Source: Parus major (Eukaryota; Chordata; Aves; Passeriformes; Paridae). From it: a DNA stretch of 64,000 nucleotides. Below the pieces are notes generated by a model. The model saw nothing but the letters and a program-made list of their open reading frames with translations. It had not been told where the DNA came from and searched no databases. Shown piece by piece: positions 39,601 through 54,600 of the stretch. Location: assembly GCF_001522545.3 (NCBI RefSeq), contig NC_031799.1:46124485-46188484 (forward strand). Reading direction: 5' to 3'. The stretch's first letter is position 1. Each line of letters opens with the position of its first letter. A program made the position numbers and the translations under genes.

Positions 39601-42600
39601 GATCTTCCCATTCTAGAAAATTATTCTAGGGGTCCGTGACTTTTTTTGGTTATAAATATATCTGGCAAAAAAAGCAGGAGGTAGATCCACCTTTTAACTG
39701 AGCATTTTTTTCTTGCTTCAGGAAAACCTGACCATGTGACATAATACTTAAGCTCCTCTTCTGCCTCCCCAAAACAATGTACATTGTTTGGTTCTTAAAA
39801 TAGCTCACGCGTAGAATGGAAGCTTGCAGAACCTCTGAAATACTTTTTCATCACAAGTGTTCCGTGTTCATTCTGCTTTCTCTTCCAACTAGCCTCTAAG
39901 ATGAGACCAAGGGAAAAATGAATTCTGTAGACATCACATGAACATACATTTATATTATGGAAAAAGGGGATTTATTCTGATTGTTTGTCATTGTAATAAT
40001 TTGGGGCTAATTACTCAGGGTTCTATTCTTTCTTTTCTGTTTTGCAACAGTGAGTAATATATATCTGACTTATATTTTGTGAAAAGAGGATAGTAGTAAA
40101 ATAGATTTAAGAATTTTTAATGTTTGAGGGCTTTTTATTGGACCTTTTATTAAATCTCCCTTTAAAAATACAGCATTAGAGCTTTGATTTCAAATAGTTC
40201 CGTTGAAAGTTTTTATTGTTTTATTATCATGCCTGGCTATTATTGAGATAATAGTAGAGAGGCACAGCACTTGGAAAGAACTTGTGGGAGAAAGCAGGCA
40301 GAATGAAAGTATACACTAGCTATGTTACATGGTTAATACATAGTTAGAAATGTCTGTTTCTATAACTTTATGCACATATCAATAGTTGGTCCATTCTTAT
40401 TAAATCTCTTTATCAGCAACCTGGATGAAAGGATAGAATGAACCCTAAGCCAGTTTGCAGATGACACACCTGAAGGCTTTGCTGCCACTCAGAGGGACCT
40501 TAGTCTGGAGAGCTGGGCGTAGAGAAACCTGATGGAGTTTAACGATGGCAAGTTTAGAGTCCTGCACCTGGGGTGGGAATAACCCCAAGTACCAGCCCAG
40601 GCTGGGGTGACCTGCTGGAAAGCAGCTCTGCAGAGAGGAACCTGGGGTGGTAGATGACAGGTTCACCCTTGCAGTCAGGAGGTCCAGTGCTGTCCCAGGG
40701 TTCCTATAGTGTGGCCAGCAGGTCAAGGACTGTGATTTCTCCTCTACCTGGCCCTGGTGAGCCACATCTGGAGTGCTGTGTTGAATTCTGAACTCCTCAG
40801 TACAAGAAAGACAAGGAGCTACTGGAAAGGGTCTGGCAGAGCCATAGAGGTGATTTAGGGTCTGGAACGTCTATCTTGTGGAGAGAGTATGGCAGCTGAG
40901 CCTTCTTTGTCCAGAAAAGAGAAGACTGAGAGGAGATCTTGTCAATATGTATAAAAATATTTCAAAGGTGGGTGCCCAGTCGATGAAACCAGACTCTTTT
41001 CAGTGATGCTCAAAAACAGGATAAGCAGTAATGGCCATAAACTAAAACACAATATGAGGAAGAATTTCTTTATTTACATTGAGGGTGGCAAAGCACTGGA
41101 ACAGGCTGCCCAATGAGATCATGGAGCCTCTTTTGCTAGAGACAGTCAAACCCCACCTGGATGTTCCTGTGTAACCTGTTCTATGCAAGCCTGCCTTGGG
41201 AGGAAGGCTGGACTAGCACATCTCCGCAGGTCTTTCCAATCCTAACAATTCTGTGATTGTATGATCTTTATTTAATGTCTTTTAATGAAATGTGATGCAG
41301 TTTCTCCAATTCTTTTCTTAAACTGTCCATTCACCACTTAGCAGTGCTCTCTTTGTTCCAAGTATTTATTTTTCTCTTCCATTTTTCTAGAAATCATGTG
41401 CTAAAAAGATATTCAGTATATCACCTGGTAAATATACAGAATGCATTTAATGAAAATTAGTGCAAAGGGATCAGGTGTCTCGCCCCCTGGTGGTGCTCTG
41501 GTATGAGCAGATAGGGAAGGAAACTCTGGCTGCGGCAACTAGATTTTGAAGCCTGTGAATTTCGAAGGTGTTTTGTTCTTTCTGCATCGTGTGCCAGAAT
41601 GTGGTGGAGTTCTGTGGTGGGAGTGAATATAAAACTACCCCAAGGCTTTTGAAAATGGATATAAACTTAAAACTACCTTTTGCAATTAACTTGAATCTGT
41701 TACTTACAAAGCAAAGAGCCCTGTCTTCAACTTACTGACCTTTTTGATGGGAGGCAAGAGCTTTTGCTAGAAATCCTCTTTAAATTTTAAGAGTATTTTT
41801 GTAGTCTTTTGGGGACTTAAGTGCCCAGTTTTAATAAGTGCTTATTACTTAACACAGCAAATATGTGTAAACAAAACAAAATTCCAGATGCTAACTTTTG
41901 TGAATGTTCTTTGTTGTGGAATGTTGGAATTGCAAGTTGCCTTGGCCACTAGACAGCAAGGCCCTGTGTGAAATTTCACTCTTAAAGCCATGTTTGTTTG
42001 AGAAGAGTATACATAAGGTAAAGATTAAACACTTAAATATCAGTGGTTTAATATTAAATGGAGACTTGAAAAAAAATAATAATAACTACAGTTCTAAACA
42101 TAAATTTTCTGGAATGTTCCCTTTTTTAAAAAAGAAGTAGTAAATGTCTGCCAAAATTTAAATATAGGTGATTGAGTAAGTTATGGTGCTTTGGAGAGCT
42201 TTCACATGAATAATTACCAAAAAGATATGTGCAATAGGAAGTAGAAGGTGATGTTTTTATTAGAAATGGGTATCTTTAACATGGGCTTCCCATATCACTT
42301 CATTGTCAATCTCTGCTAATTTTCAAGAGTATAATAAAATCAACTGTAAAATCATAATAATATATTATAATATATATATATTATATATATTATAATAATA
42401 TAATACTATAATAAAATCATAATACAATTAGAATCTAATAATGTAATATATATGTTAACATAATAATATAATAAAATCAGGTGTAAAACTAAATGCTAAT
42501 TGAAATCTTGCATCTAGCATTATAATTTTATTTGTTTTCTATCAAGTAACTGGCAACAGAACATTTCTAAATGCAAATATGTAAGTCAAGACACTTGCAG

Positions 42601-45600
42601 ACTTGTGATCAGCAAATAAACCATGATTTTATTAGTAGCTTTTTTAACAAAAAGGAAAGCTATGACATAGTATATTAGAGGTCCCTGAAGGCCAGGAGCA
42701 GAACACAGCCCACAGATCAGTTAATTTATTGTAATGGTGATTGATGATTTGAAGGCTGCCTCTCATGGGCAGGATGATCCATCTCTGTGGCAAGGTACAT
42801 GTTCCAGCTGGACAGCTAAAATCAAAATGCTTTGTTGTTCTGGCTGATGAGTAGTCAGGAAGATTGTATTTTCTTGTTGTGTAGCTCTAAGAGGTGTAAC
42901 TGGGCTGAGCAAACACAACACTGCTTGTGCCACTTATGTACCAGAATTTGTCTGCTATATCACATTTCATTTCCCAAAAGCAGGACTCCCAGCAGCAGGG
43001 AAGAGTGAGTTTTTTCAGGAAGCTGGGGGTGAATGAGGGGTGGGTTGAAGGAATCACACCTTCACACCCTGTTGTGAGCCCAGGTTAGAAAGACGACAGA
43101 GAAGAGAATTGCAAGTGTTATGGAAAAGCACAGATTAAATGTTTTTTATGTTGGAAGCAGGCTTTAGTAGAGAATGGCACCTATTTAGCAAAAATAAACT
43201 GAAGTTTACAAGAAAGAGTGAGTCATGCTAACCAATTTGATGGTAGCATGTGCATGCTACTATTTTTGTGTTTGAAATGTTCTTTTGATATATTAGAAAG
43301 TATTATAGTTTCAAACCCCATGTAAAGAGTTGCAATGTTAATGTTAGTATGAACAGAGAAAATTTGTGGTAATCCTTCCTGTCTCAAGTCTGATTTCCTG
43401 TTCCAGGCTGTTCTACTAATCTGCCATATCAAATTACAGAGCTGAGCTCAAAGAAATGTGAGAGTACAGTGGTAACAAGTATTTTTTCCATAACTGTTGC
43501 ACTTATTTTTAGGTAGTAGTAAATGTTTGTAATGTGATTGTGAGATGGTAACTCATTCTTATATGCTTGTTTGCAGCCATCGGATGCTTTGATTTTGGGA
43601 AAGATCAAAAATGTGGACTGTGTGCTCTTAGCAAGGTAAATGAGCATTTTCAGGGGATTTGTGTTAAGCTTCTTAAAGTTTTTTCTGAATTTTTTCTCTT
43701 TTCATTAGGTGAACTGAATTTGTGCTCTGACATCATCTTGCTCTGTGTGGTTGCTAACAAAGTCCAGCACAAGTCTAGGTTTTTTTCATAAGCAAATTTG
43801 ATGCTGCAAGGACTGAGAGTATTAAAAATGCTATCTAGCTTAGATAAAAAAACCCAGTGGGAGATGATCCCCTATTAAGAACGGCAGCCTTCAAGGCCAC
43901 CTGCTCTGATGTTAGGTAGGTGATGCTTATAACCTTTCTAATGAATTCATCTGCTCACTATATTTTCAGATTTCCTTTGTGAATTAGAGAAAATGTCTGC
44001 TTCCAGATTAACTGTGTCTCTGATTCCACTGTAAACTCCTCCAAATTATTCCCTTGGATTATTGAGTCCTCTTCGTGTTAAAATTACTGCTTTGGAGTTG
44101 CATACCCTGCAGTTCTGCCTGCCTGTGCCGTTTTTATTACTATACTTGAAGAGACTCTGGAAGCAGGATCTGCAGATGAATGTGTGGAAATTACATGCTG
44201 GTGTAACCATGGATGTTTAAGACCAACATTGTACTGGATTAAATGTAAGAATACATACACAGTTTGCAGCATCTGGGCAGAATGGACAGAGCAGGAGCTG
44301 ATGACAGGGTCTATCAGCAGGCCAAGTCAAGGTAATTAATCAAGCACAGGATCCATCCAGGGAATCCAGGCAGGAACCATAGGAGGTGAGAGATAAGGCT
44401 GTAACATGTGTCTAAAGCCCATCCCACTCTGGAGACGAACTACAGCATAGGTCTGAAGGCTGTGGGGAGACCAGGCTGGGGACTGGCACACTGTGACATA
44501 GCTCAGGCCAGGAGTGAAGACTGGGTCCTGAGCTCGGAGGTAGGAGCACTCAGGCTCACAGGCCTCAGGAGTTTCTGTGGAGGCCCAGGGTGAGACTGGA
44601 TAGGGCACTTAGGACCCAGTGGTGCACTCGGGGCCCCAATTCTTTTCATTCCAGTGTTTTTCCATTAAAGCTGCTGACTGCTAACCATCTCTGTAACTAC
44701 ACTTCTGTCTGTGGTTTTGCTTTTCTTATCTTTCATGGATTTGTTTATATATTTCATTACACCTGGACAACGTTTTTCTCGTTTTCTCAAATGAGCTGCT
44801 AAGTCAAGTTCTCATAGCTGTACTGTTTCAAACTAGACCTTGGACCACAGATGTCTGAACAACTTGGCTGTGGTCTACTTTCTCCCTGGGGTTTATGACC
44901 ATTCATATAGAAACCTTTTGAGTTTACTTTTAGGGCTAAGGTACCTGAAAATTTTTCTTGGTGTTTTGGCTTCTGAAGCATATTGGAAAAAAAAAGCATG
45001 TATATTCTCTAAGAGGATTATGACAGCAACTGCAATAAAGCAATAAATCTGTGTGCTTAGTAGATTATCAGAAATGCTAATGACAGCATGGGAATCCTGA
45101 CTGTCATGTTGCTTGCAGTTTCTGAATGATCAAATTCTTACGGCTTTTTTGCCTCTGAAAAAAATAATTTGAGAAAGTAAGTTCCTTCTTTTCTCTTACA
45201 TGGCTGAAATAATTTTCTGATGTGTTTAATCATGTAAATTATGTGCTTCTGTAGCAGAGATAGCACAAAAGCTCATGCTTATAAGAGCAAGTATTTCCTG
45301 TCTTGGTGAAAAAGAATACTACAGCAGTGTGAAATCATACTTTTAATTTATGTAAGCTGTCAGATCACTTAAAGAACAATGAGAAAAATGTGATGATTCT
45401 ACAGTTTTCTTTGGAAAGATGACAGATTAGAATACAACGTTCTGTGATGTGCCGCTAGTTGTGTGGGAGAATACAAGCAGAGCTTCTGGGCAGATTCTCC
45501 TTTCTTCAGCAGAAAATTCATGGAGGTGTATATAAATCTTAAGAACCTCCTGTAGTGTATGGAAAAGGGGTTTCAGAATCTATGGAACTGACTTAGGGGA

Positions 45601-48600
45601 TTCAGAGAAAAATGCTTATTTTAATCTCAGAGCTGCTGAAGTGTATTTGAATTGTATTTTTAAGATTCTTTTCATTAGAGTCTTGAACTTAAAATTTTGC
45701 ATTTAAAAAGAAAATTACACCACTGCTTTTTAAATTGAATTCCAAGAGAAGTTCAATATATTTAGGAAAACAAAATATACCAGAAGTAGCTGAAATAGTC
45801 AGTTCCACTTCCAATATTTTTATGGGAAATAAGTTTCTTGAAATTCTCCTTATTGGCAGAAGGAAGGCAACTTCAGTCTGATTTATTTTACTGTCTTGCT
45901 TCATGTATCTTTGCAGACATGGAAGGCATCATACAATTATGCCATCAAACGTCAATTACCGTGCCAATATCTGGGCATTAAAAGAAGAAAATTGTTCCCA
46001 TGTATTAGTGACTACTGCCTGTGGTTCATTACGAGAGGAAATACAACCTGGTGATCTTGTCATAATTGACCAGTTTATTGACAGGTGAGTAAGGAGAAAA
46101 AAGAGGACAAATGGGGTTAAACCATATAATAACATGTTCATGTTAAATTAATTTTTTGTAAAATTAAATGATAGCCTCGGTTCTTCTGTCAAAAAGTGAG
46201 ATTTGTACAAGAAAATATGATAGGAAATGGGAATGTGATTATAAGAAGTTCCATTCTAACAGACACAGAAGCACCAGGCTTTGAAGAATAGCCATGAATG
46301 AGCTAAAGTATAGCTCTATGGGAAGACTGTTCAGAAGTAAAAGAAATCTTCTATTGTCAGATGTGAGATAGAAACATGAATAAGAGCAAAGGCTGTTCCA
46401 AGATTTATGAAGAATCTGAAATGAAATGTACAAGAAAACATAGTAGGAATCATCTCGGAAAATGTATGTTATAATAATGAGGTTTGCACAACAAAGGTAA
46501 ATGCAACACAGTAGCAAAAGAGAGGAGGTTGTTTTAAAACAAGAATAGATGCTTGCATATCTGATTTGTTAAGAATCATAAGGAAGTAAATTTGTTTCCA
46601 AAGTCTGTACATCAGTCAGTCCTATCCTCCTTGCCTATCTGACTGGAAAAATTTAAGCAATGCCGGGGACAAAATAAAGCTACATTTAAAGATCACCAGC
46701 AACACCAATAGTTCAAAGATCTGGTTGCACATTTTAAAGGTAAATTTACATTTAATACTTGGAGGTGTATTATATCTTGAAGTCTTATTTGGGTATTCCA
46801 CCTAATTTGAAGTATTTAAAATGGCTTATGCAGCTTCTTAGGGCATTTGTGGTGCTGCTGGTAATATTTCATTGCCAACTGAACATGTAAACCTAGATTT
46901 GTTACCTGCTCTGCAGTGCTATTCAAATTTTGACATACTGACTTTTTTTTTTTTTATGTGTTTTTCTTATAAGAGTAGGTTTTAGATACAGCGTATCTAA
47001 ATTACTAGGTACTCTGCAAGTGCAAGCCCCATATAAAATGCTTCCTGTTAAACTGGAGTTGATATATGGGTGAATATCAGCTATATTGCTGACAGTGCTT
47101 TTTTATTTTTTTTTTGGTATTGATACTGATTTATATAGGAAAGATATTAAACAGACTTGAGGACAGAGTTTGGATGATTGTGAGTCAAGCACCAGTTATT
47201 TAGACTGCATTAGCACCTGGCAGACTCCTGGGTAAGTGAAGGGAGCCTCTGTTTACCATTGGTGAACCACACCTGGAGTACTGTATCCTGTTCTGGGCTG
47301 CACAGTGCAATTTGGACATGGATGTACTAGAGAGAGCCCAACATTGGTCTACGAAGATGCTAAAGGACTGGAACATCTCTCCCAAGAGGAGAGGCTCAGA
47401 CAGTGGGACTGTTCAGCCTGGAGAAGACTAGACTCAAGGGTAATATTATTAATCTATAGAAATACCTGAAGGAAGGGCACGTAGAAAAAGCCAGGCTCTG
47501 TCCAGCAGCACACAGGGTCAGAGATGGTAGGAACAGACTGAAACACGGGAGGTTTCCTCTGGGCATCAGTGAACACTTTTTACTGAAGGTTTCTGAGTAC
47601 CTACACAGGTTGCTCAGAGAGGTGACAGAATCTCCATCTTTGAAGATACTCAAAGCCATCTGGTTATGGACCTGGATAGCCCATTTTAGGTAGACCTCCG
47701 TGTGACCTTGAGAGGCCACTTCTACTCTCAGCTGTTCTGTGATCTGTGTTTTCATTTAGAGTTTATTCAGATGGTCACCAGTTGTAATGGTGTAACATAT
47801 TTATGAGCAATGTTTTGTTTGGGCATGCAAGTTTTCATTTTGATGTAGGCAAATGGAAACTTGTTGTGACTTGTTCAATGGCACCAGGAAATCAAAAAGC
47901 TTCTCAGAAAAGCATATGAAAATGTTTCAATGTGGAAAATTGTATGTAATATGAATTTTAAAATAATCTCAAACTTGCAGTTTAATTCAGCAAACTGATA
48001 TATTGTAATAGTCTGTCTCTTGACAGCTGAATTCCTGTGTCATCTTTTTCTCATCATGTTCTATGCCAGGGAGTGTTAGACTGCCAGGTCTTTGGAGACA
48101 GAGTCTGCATTTAGCCTTTCACAGCAGTCTAAGAATGATTGCATTATATCAGTTATTATGCCAACAATGCTACTGATGGGAAGGTATTTTCATGGGATAG
48201 AATATTTTAGTTCTCCACCAAAGTCTGAAAAGATGGAATTTTTCTGAAATACCTTCTAATGAAAGATCAGGGTCATGCAAGCAGTGTTAATAGTCTTGGA
48301 AAGAGGGTACTGTTTAAAATTGCAAAAACAGTCAATTATTCTTCTTGAAAGGTATTCTGGATTCTATATAGTGGTTGACCCGTGCCAGGCATTACATAGG
48401 AAAGAAGTTGTGGTCTAGATGGCAAGGATTTACACAGGCCACAATTAAAATCAGTGACTTCTGGTGTCCAGGTACCTTTTAGTATCTGGGTTCTATCTAT
48501 ATATATTCTCCATAGGGAGAGTTCCTGTTCTCAGTTCTCTTTACAGGTGTGAAGCAAAAAGAAGGAATAGTGAATTGGAGTGGAAGAAGAGCTAGAACTG

Positions 48601-51600
48601 GGCAGAAAACTGTAGGCAGCTACTGTAATTTGTTCTCCTTCAGCATACACACTGTGAAATTAATGGTGGGATTCCAGTATAAGGAATTGTGTGGGACTTC
48701 TGCCTAGCACGGGATTGACTTACAGTATGAAACACTGAATAGGTGTAATTAGAACAACGTAAGATTTCCAAATTTTTGAGAGCCTAATTCTGCAAGTCAT
48801 TACCACAGCTAGTGTTTGATTCCATATGTAGTCTGTGCTTTCTTTATGCTTATTATTTTGTGTATTTAAACAATAAAATATACATTTTATTAAATAAATA
48901 ACAAAAATACATATATTGTGTTCTCCTTGCTTCCAAATCCAAAAGTAGCCACTTGCTACTCTAAGCTGCAAAAGTTGTTCTCTTCTTTAAAAAGGTACTT
49001 TAAAAACATAGGATAATTTTTTTTCTGCCTTTGACTCCTGTTAGTAAATTGTAGTACTGTTAATCAGTTGAGTACATGAGACTAATTGGGGGCTTTTGAG
49101 TACTTTTTGTTTGGTTTGCTGCTGATATTTGCTAGGAAGAGAAGAAAAGACTAACTACTTTACTTGAATGACTGAGCTCATCTGGGGAGGTGGAGAAAAT
49201 AGCTTCCTGTAGCAGTTGCGAGTTTAATTGTTTCTGTTCTGTGTCACAAACACAACTGCAATTGCTGCAGTTATTATTACTGCCTGTAAATTTCTTTGTA
49301 TCATTTTCTTTCAGTGCCCCTGAAGATGCAGAGCATACTGAGACTGCTTTTTATATGCTTATGCCAGTCTGAATTTACACTTTGTTCTTCAATTTCCAAT
49401 ATTTTGATAATTCAGCACTACTGGAAGTAGGAGGAAGCTGATGATGGAAGTGGTAGAGAATTGTTTGTCACAAATGGAAATGACTGGTTTGTTCATTTAT
49501 TGAGTTGTATTTTGCTTCCTAGAATCAGTCATAGTCAGAATTGCCAGAAAATCCAATGTTACTGTCATAAAACCAAAATGAAGGGGCAAAAGCCACCTTG
49601 TTGTCAGATTAAAAATGTGGCGGTTGCTGCAGGTACAGGGGTTTAGTGGGGTTTAATTTCCAGGTGAGTTTAAACTACAATAGATGTAGAAGATAAATCA
49701 TCTTATGTCGTCCATTGATTGAAGCAGTTACAGGTCTTACTGTTGTTACTTAGTGCCATGCAGTTTGTATGAGTGGTGCTAAATGTAGTAGGATTTCTTT
49801 ATGAGGCCATGTAGTGATGTGGCCATTCTCTTCAGAGAACACAGGATATCCAAAAGTCAGATATTAATATTTATGCATATTAGATCTTTCCTTGGGCTTT
49901 TCTGATTGAAAGTGCCTAACAACATCTGAAGTACCTTAATGCAGGAAATGGATTGTGACTTTTACCATTTCCTCCAACTCTAAATAATTCATTAACAGAC
50001 AAAATATAAAAGTGTGAAAAATAGCATATATGCTATTTTCAGCATTTCAGTATCCCATAAAAGATAATTAATTTTAGTGCTTCATCTGATTTTTTACAGC
50101 TCCTTCCCGTTTTCCAGATGGTTTTAATTTGTTAATCTCTTTCCTATTTTATAATCACATTCTTAAGGCTACTCTATTGATGCATTTTTTTGTCCAAAAC
50201 TACTCTTAACATGCAAGTTGTATTTAAAAACTTCATTTAAATATTTCCTAGTGATTTTATTTGGGAGCTGTTATAAAAAGTATTACCAACAGATACTTTG
50301 TATTTCAACTGTGGATTGAATTTGGCTGTTGTCTTTATTTTCTCCTGTAAAGGACAATATGTGACACACTGTAGGGAAGAAGGGAATGTCTGAGAACATT
50401 GTTCCAGAGGATTTGCGCCATCCAATTGGGTAGATTTGCTTGAGGCAGTGCATTTGAGGGTAAAGTGTTAGTGGGTAGCACTGGGTTCCCACTACCACTA
50501 CATGGTAGTTCTACATGGTAGAACTACATGGGTTCCAAAATGGCATTCTGGATGGTAATTCCAACATGTTTGATCATTTCCATCCATTCAAAGAAGAGAA
50601 AAAAAAGTGTTCTTCTACTTGGAAGCTGCTACTGCATGTGTGTGTGATCTTTCTAAGAACATGAAGACATCCTGTTCCAAGGTTTTTCTGGTTGAATTCA
50701 CACTTCCTTCATGCTGGAAGCTGTTCCTATAAATTCCCATCCTTTCAATATAAGAATGCAGTAATATGAGCAGCCTTGTGGTAATTGAGATTTTATTCCT
50801 TCATTTTCTTAAAGCTTACATTTTTTTCCAGAGGTTACATGCCTGACTGTTAAATTAGAGATTGTTTTGCAGGAGAATGGCATCACAATAGGGCTGTTTG
50901 TGTTATTTAGGAAAAAATCAGCATTTCACTGTCTTGGTTAACGAAAGATTTTCATAATGAATTGACAGTGCACTAGTGGAGTAACAATTTTGTACTCATC
51001 TGCTCAATTCTCAAAGGTTTGTACAGAGAAAGAGCAAGATTACAGGTGGTTGCTAATATCATACTGATTTTTTTCTTCGTCTCCCAGGGATGCTGTGTTT
51101 TTTGATTTGTATCAATTTATTGCTTTATTTTTCTGTTTTCTCTAAGCAAGTTTTCTGCTTTTCTAGGACAACTAAAAGACATTGTACTTTATATGATGGG
51201 CAGCATTCCACTCTCTCAGGAGTATGTCATATTCCAATGGCTGAGCCGTTCTGCACTAAAACCAGAGAGGTTAGTGAATTCTGTAATAGTATTAAGAAAT
51301 GTTGTTTTTATGGCACTTATTTGTGATATATTAGTCTAATTGTGCAGTCTTAGAATACAGAGACAATATGCACCTCTTTATCCTCTTTCTCAGATACATC
51401 ATGGTATTAAGGATGAATGTAACATTTGGAAGGCATGGTAAATAAAAGGTCTTGTGTCTGTCTTCCTAGAGGTGGTATGCAGAAGAAATCAGTTGGCAAT
51501 ATAGATTTTCTCAGAGTCATAGTAACAGGACAGAAGATCCTTATTTATCAAGTAACCAGCCAAAAAAATAACAAAGTGAACAAAGCAGTTAGAATTAGAA

Positions 51601-54600
51601 ATTAGTTGAATATTTTTCTGAATAAAGCTGCACCTATGGTAGAGGCACTCTACATACTTAAATATTTAAATAAGTAGTACTTCAGCATTCACAGAAATTG
51701 CAGTATTGCATTTGTGCTTTTGCGCATTGTAGAGGTGAGTGGTGGAAAGCTTAGAATGAAGCTTTCAAAGTGTTGAAACAAACCAAATTATATTTGCCTT
51801 TTATTCCTAATTGTTGCTGTCAGTTGTGTCACTCCAAGATTTTCAGGCTTTTCGGACTAGAGAGTGTGGAAACACTTCTCTATTTTTCAGTACCTTTATA
51901 AGCTTTTGGGAGGAGTATATCTGATTAAATATGTCACCTTAGTGTGTTCCTAGAGTTGAGGAAAAAGGAAGGTGAAGACTGAACTGCATATTTGGTGGTG
52001 GTGTGGAATGCTGTGATCAGTAGTAGCTGCAAGTACATTCTTCAGAGGAGCAGGAGCACTTACAGGATCAGTCATACTCATCTAAGAGACCTGCTCTCTG
52101 CAATCAAGACAAAGCTGAGTTGTGAAGCAGGTGGCACAATCTGTACCCAGAGCATGTACAAACATTTGGACTACTGAGCTGTTCTGCTTTTGTCACCATT
52201 TTGCTTCAGTGTCATTATGAGCTATTTTTGCTAATTTGCCACATTGTGGTTTAGAGACATCCGCACTAGGAACCAAGGTGTTTTACAATGAGCAAAAGAT
52301 ACTTTAGGTCTCATGAAGAAACAAACTACTGCGTATTATACATGTGCACACTTTTACCCTTCTGTCACTGAACAGTAAATTATGCAAAATACTTCCCATT
52401 TTTCTTGCTAAAAGAGCCTACCCACATGCTCGTACCAAAGATTAGTTGTCATTTAGTTTCTTTCTACTTGTGAGCATGACATCATGTCACAGCAGATGCA
52501 AGGAGTTTATTAAGAAAAGGATTAAAAAGTGTTATTATTTTGGTGATTGGAAGTCCTTCACATTGTCACTTTTTTTAAAAAGTAAGTAATCATACATAAG
52601 ACATTTCCTGAGACTTCAGGAAACATATGCCAAGACTAGTTTTCTTTCAGTTATTAACTAGTTAGAGATGTTATTTGGGTTTTACATTTTTTGAAAAGCC
52701 AGCAGAGAAATGTGCCTTTTCAAGCAGAGAAAAAACATTTAGGTACTTCCCAGTCTCACATGCGATCGTTATCTGATTAGCCTGTGCATTCTAATCAGCC
52801 TAAGAGATGTTTTAGAGAACATGTGGATTTTGAGCTCTGTGTGGGATTGAGAAGGTGTATATTCACTTTATTTGAAAATACCAGATAAAAGTGATTTAAA
52901 TCTTTTCCTGAAACTATGTCTGAAAATTGTTGGGTTAATTTCAGCCCAGTTTATCCCAACTCAGAGGAATTTCATAAATAAATGCAATAATAATAAAAAA
53001 GCCAAAATCGTGAATGTAAAATATTTAAGGAATTTTGCATCAAAACATCTGAAACCTTCATATTATATTGCATTTGTGCAAATACATTAAAATGATCTGG
53101 TTTAGTTGGTTTATGCATGGTAAATTAAATGAAAATCTAAATGGAGTTCAGAAGTTCTGAATAGTATAGGATATCTTGGGTATTGCAACTTCTAGAAACT
53201 GAGGCTCAACACAACAATCTTATAGGCAGTAAAGCTGGAACTTCGTGAAGAGTTTCAGAAAGGTACTGCTCAACTGTGGTTATGTCATGTCAGTTGGTCT
53301 GTTGATTTATTAACAGTGTAATTAACTGGCATTCAGTTAAATATATATTTAGAATTAATAGCATCAATAAATCAAAATATTAGGTGTGATTAATATTAGA
53401 TCAACTTACAGCACAGAATTAATCATAGAATTTTAAGGGGTTGAAGGACCTTAAAGATTATCTAGTCCCAGCTTCCACTGCCATGTGGTGGAGTACCTTC
53501 TGGTAGAACATATTGTTCAAGGCCTATCAACCATGCCTTGAACACTCCCAGTGTTGCAGCATCCACAACTCCTTTGGCAGCCTGTCCCACTGTCTCACTA
53601 CCCGAAATTAAAAATTTTCTTCCTAATATCCTAAATTTCCCTTCTTTCTATTTGAGGCTGTTATTCCTTGTCTTATCACTATAGTTCCTGACAGAGAGTT
53701 CCTCTCCACCTTCCCTGTAGAACCCTTCAGATACTGGAAGGTTGCTATGAAGTTTCCCTACAGCCTTCTCTTCTCCAGGATGAACAGCCCCAACTTTAGC
53801 AGCCTGTCTTCACAGGGGAGGTGCTCCAGTTGTCTTATTAATTTTGTGGCTCTCCTCTGTACTTGTTCCAACGGTTCCATGTCTTTCTTAAAGTAAGGAC
53901 CCCAGAGCTGGATGCAGTGTTCCAGTAGGGTCTCACTGGAGCAGAGCAGAGGGACAGAATCCACTCCTTCACCCTGCTGGCCACACTGCTTTGGATGCAG
54001 GATGCCATTGGCTTTCTGGGCTGTAAGGGCATATGGTCAGGTCATACTGTGTTTTTCATCATCCACTGTCCCCAAGTCCTTCTCAGCAGGGCTGCTCTCA
54101 ATCTCTTCTTCCAACCTGTAGGTGTGTCAGGTGTTACTACAACCCCAAGTACAGTGCAGACTTACCTGTTCATATGCATCTGCAGTGGAAGATGTGGGTA
54201 CTCCAGCTTTTTGTAGTTGTGCTGCTCCACAAAATCCACTGCTCCACAAAATCCACTGCTCCACACAATCCACTGATCCATATGATAGGGAGAAGGCACC
54301 CCACAAGGTCATGTAACACACTTGAGCTGTGGCTGCATGTTGCATCTGTTTGTGTTGAGTGTAGGCAGCTCAGTGTTTTGCACAGAAGCTGCTCCACATG
54401 GAGTAAGTCATGAGGCTAAGAAGTTACTTCTAGTGGTGTCAGACTAGGTTTTTCACTGCTTCTGTGTTATGAGGGTCCCTCCTGGCTTACCACAATTTTT
54501 GGTGGTACTCTCCTCCCTCTCCCTCTCGCTCTCCCTCTCCCTTTCCCTCTTTTTCTCTTTTTTTGTTGATGGCCATTTTAAATAGATGTCATAATAGTTC

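Larger units (their letters stand above)
35813..43576 (+). other. MTAP: MTAP intron 2 (7764 bp)
   Basis: The largest intron. It holds an antisense class II-like LTR (37389-37809), a CR1 tail with pol remnant (40385-41275) and an AT-rich simple tract (about 42350-42475). The remaining parts, 35813-37388, 37810-40384 and 41276-43576, are AT-rich with nothing recognised. The donor gtctgt is weak. Confidence 0.85.
46085..51166 (+). other. MTAP: MTAP intron 4 (5082 bp)
   Basis: Contains a CR1 3' fragment (47170-47755), T runs at about 46944-46957 and 47102-47117, and a short palindromic cluster at 50506-50526. The rest is AT-rich with nothing recognised. Confidence 0.85.

Noticed and set aside
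53758..53964. 68-codon minus-strand ORF with clear protein similarity
   Set aside because: The similarity is to the CR1 reverse-transcriptase C-terminus. It is a truncated LINE remnant, annotated as such.
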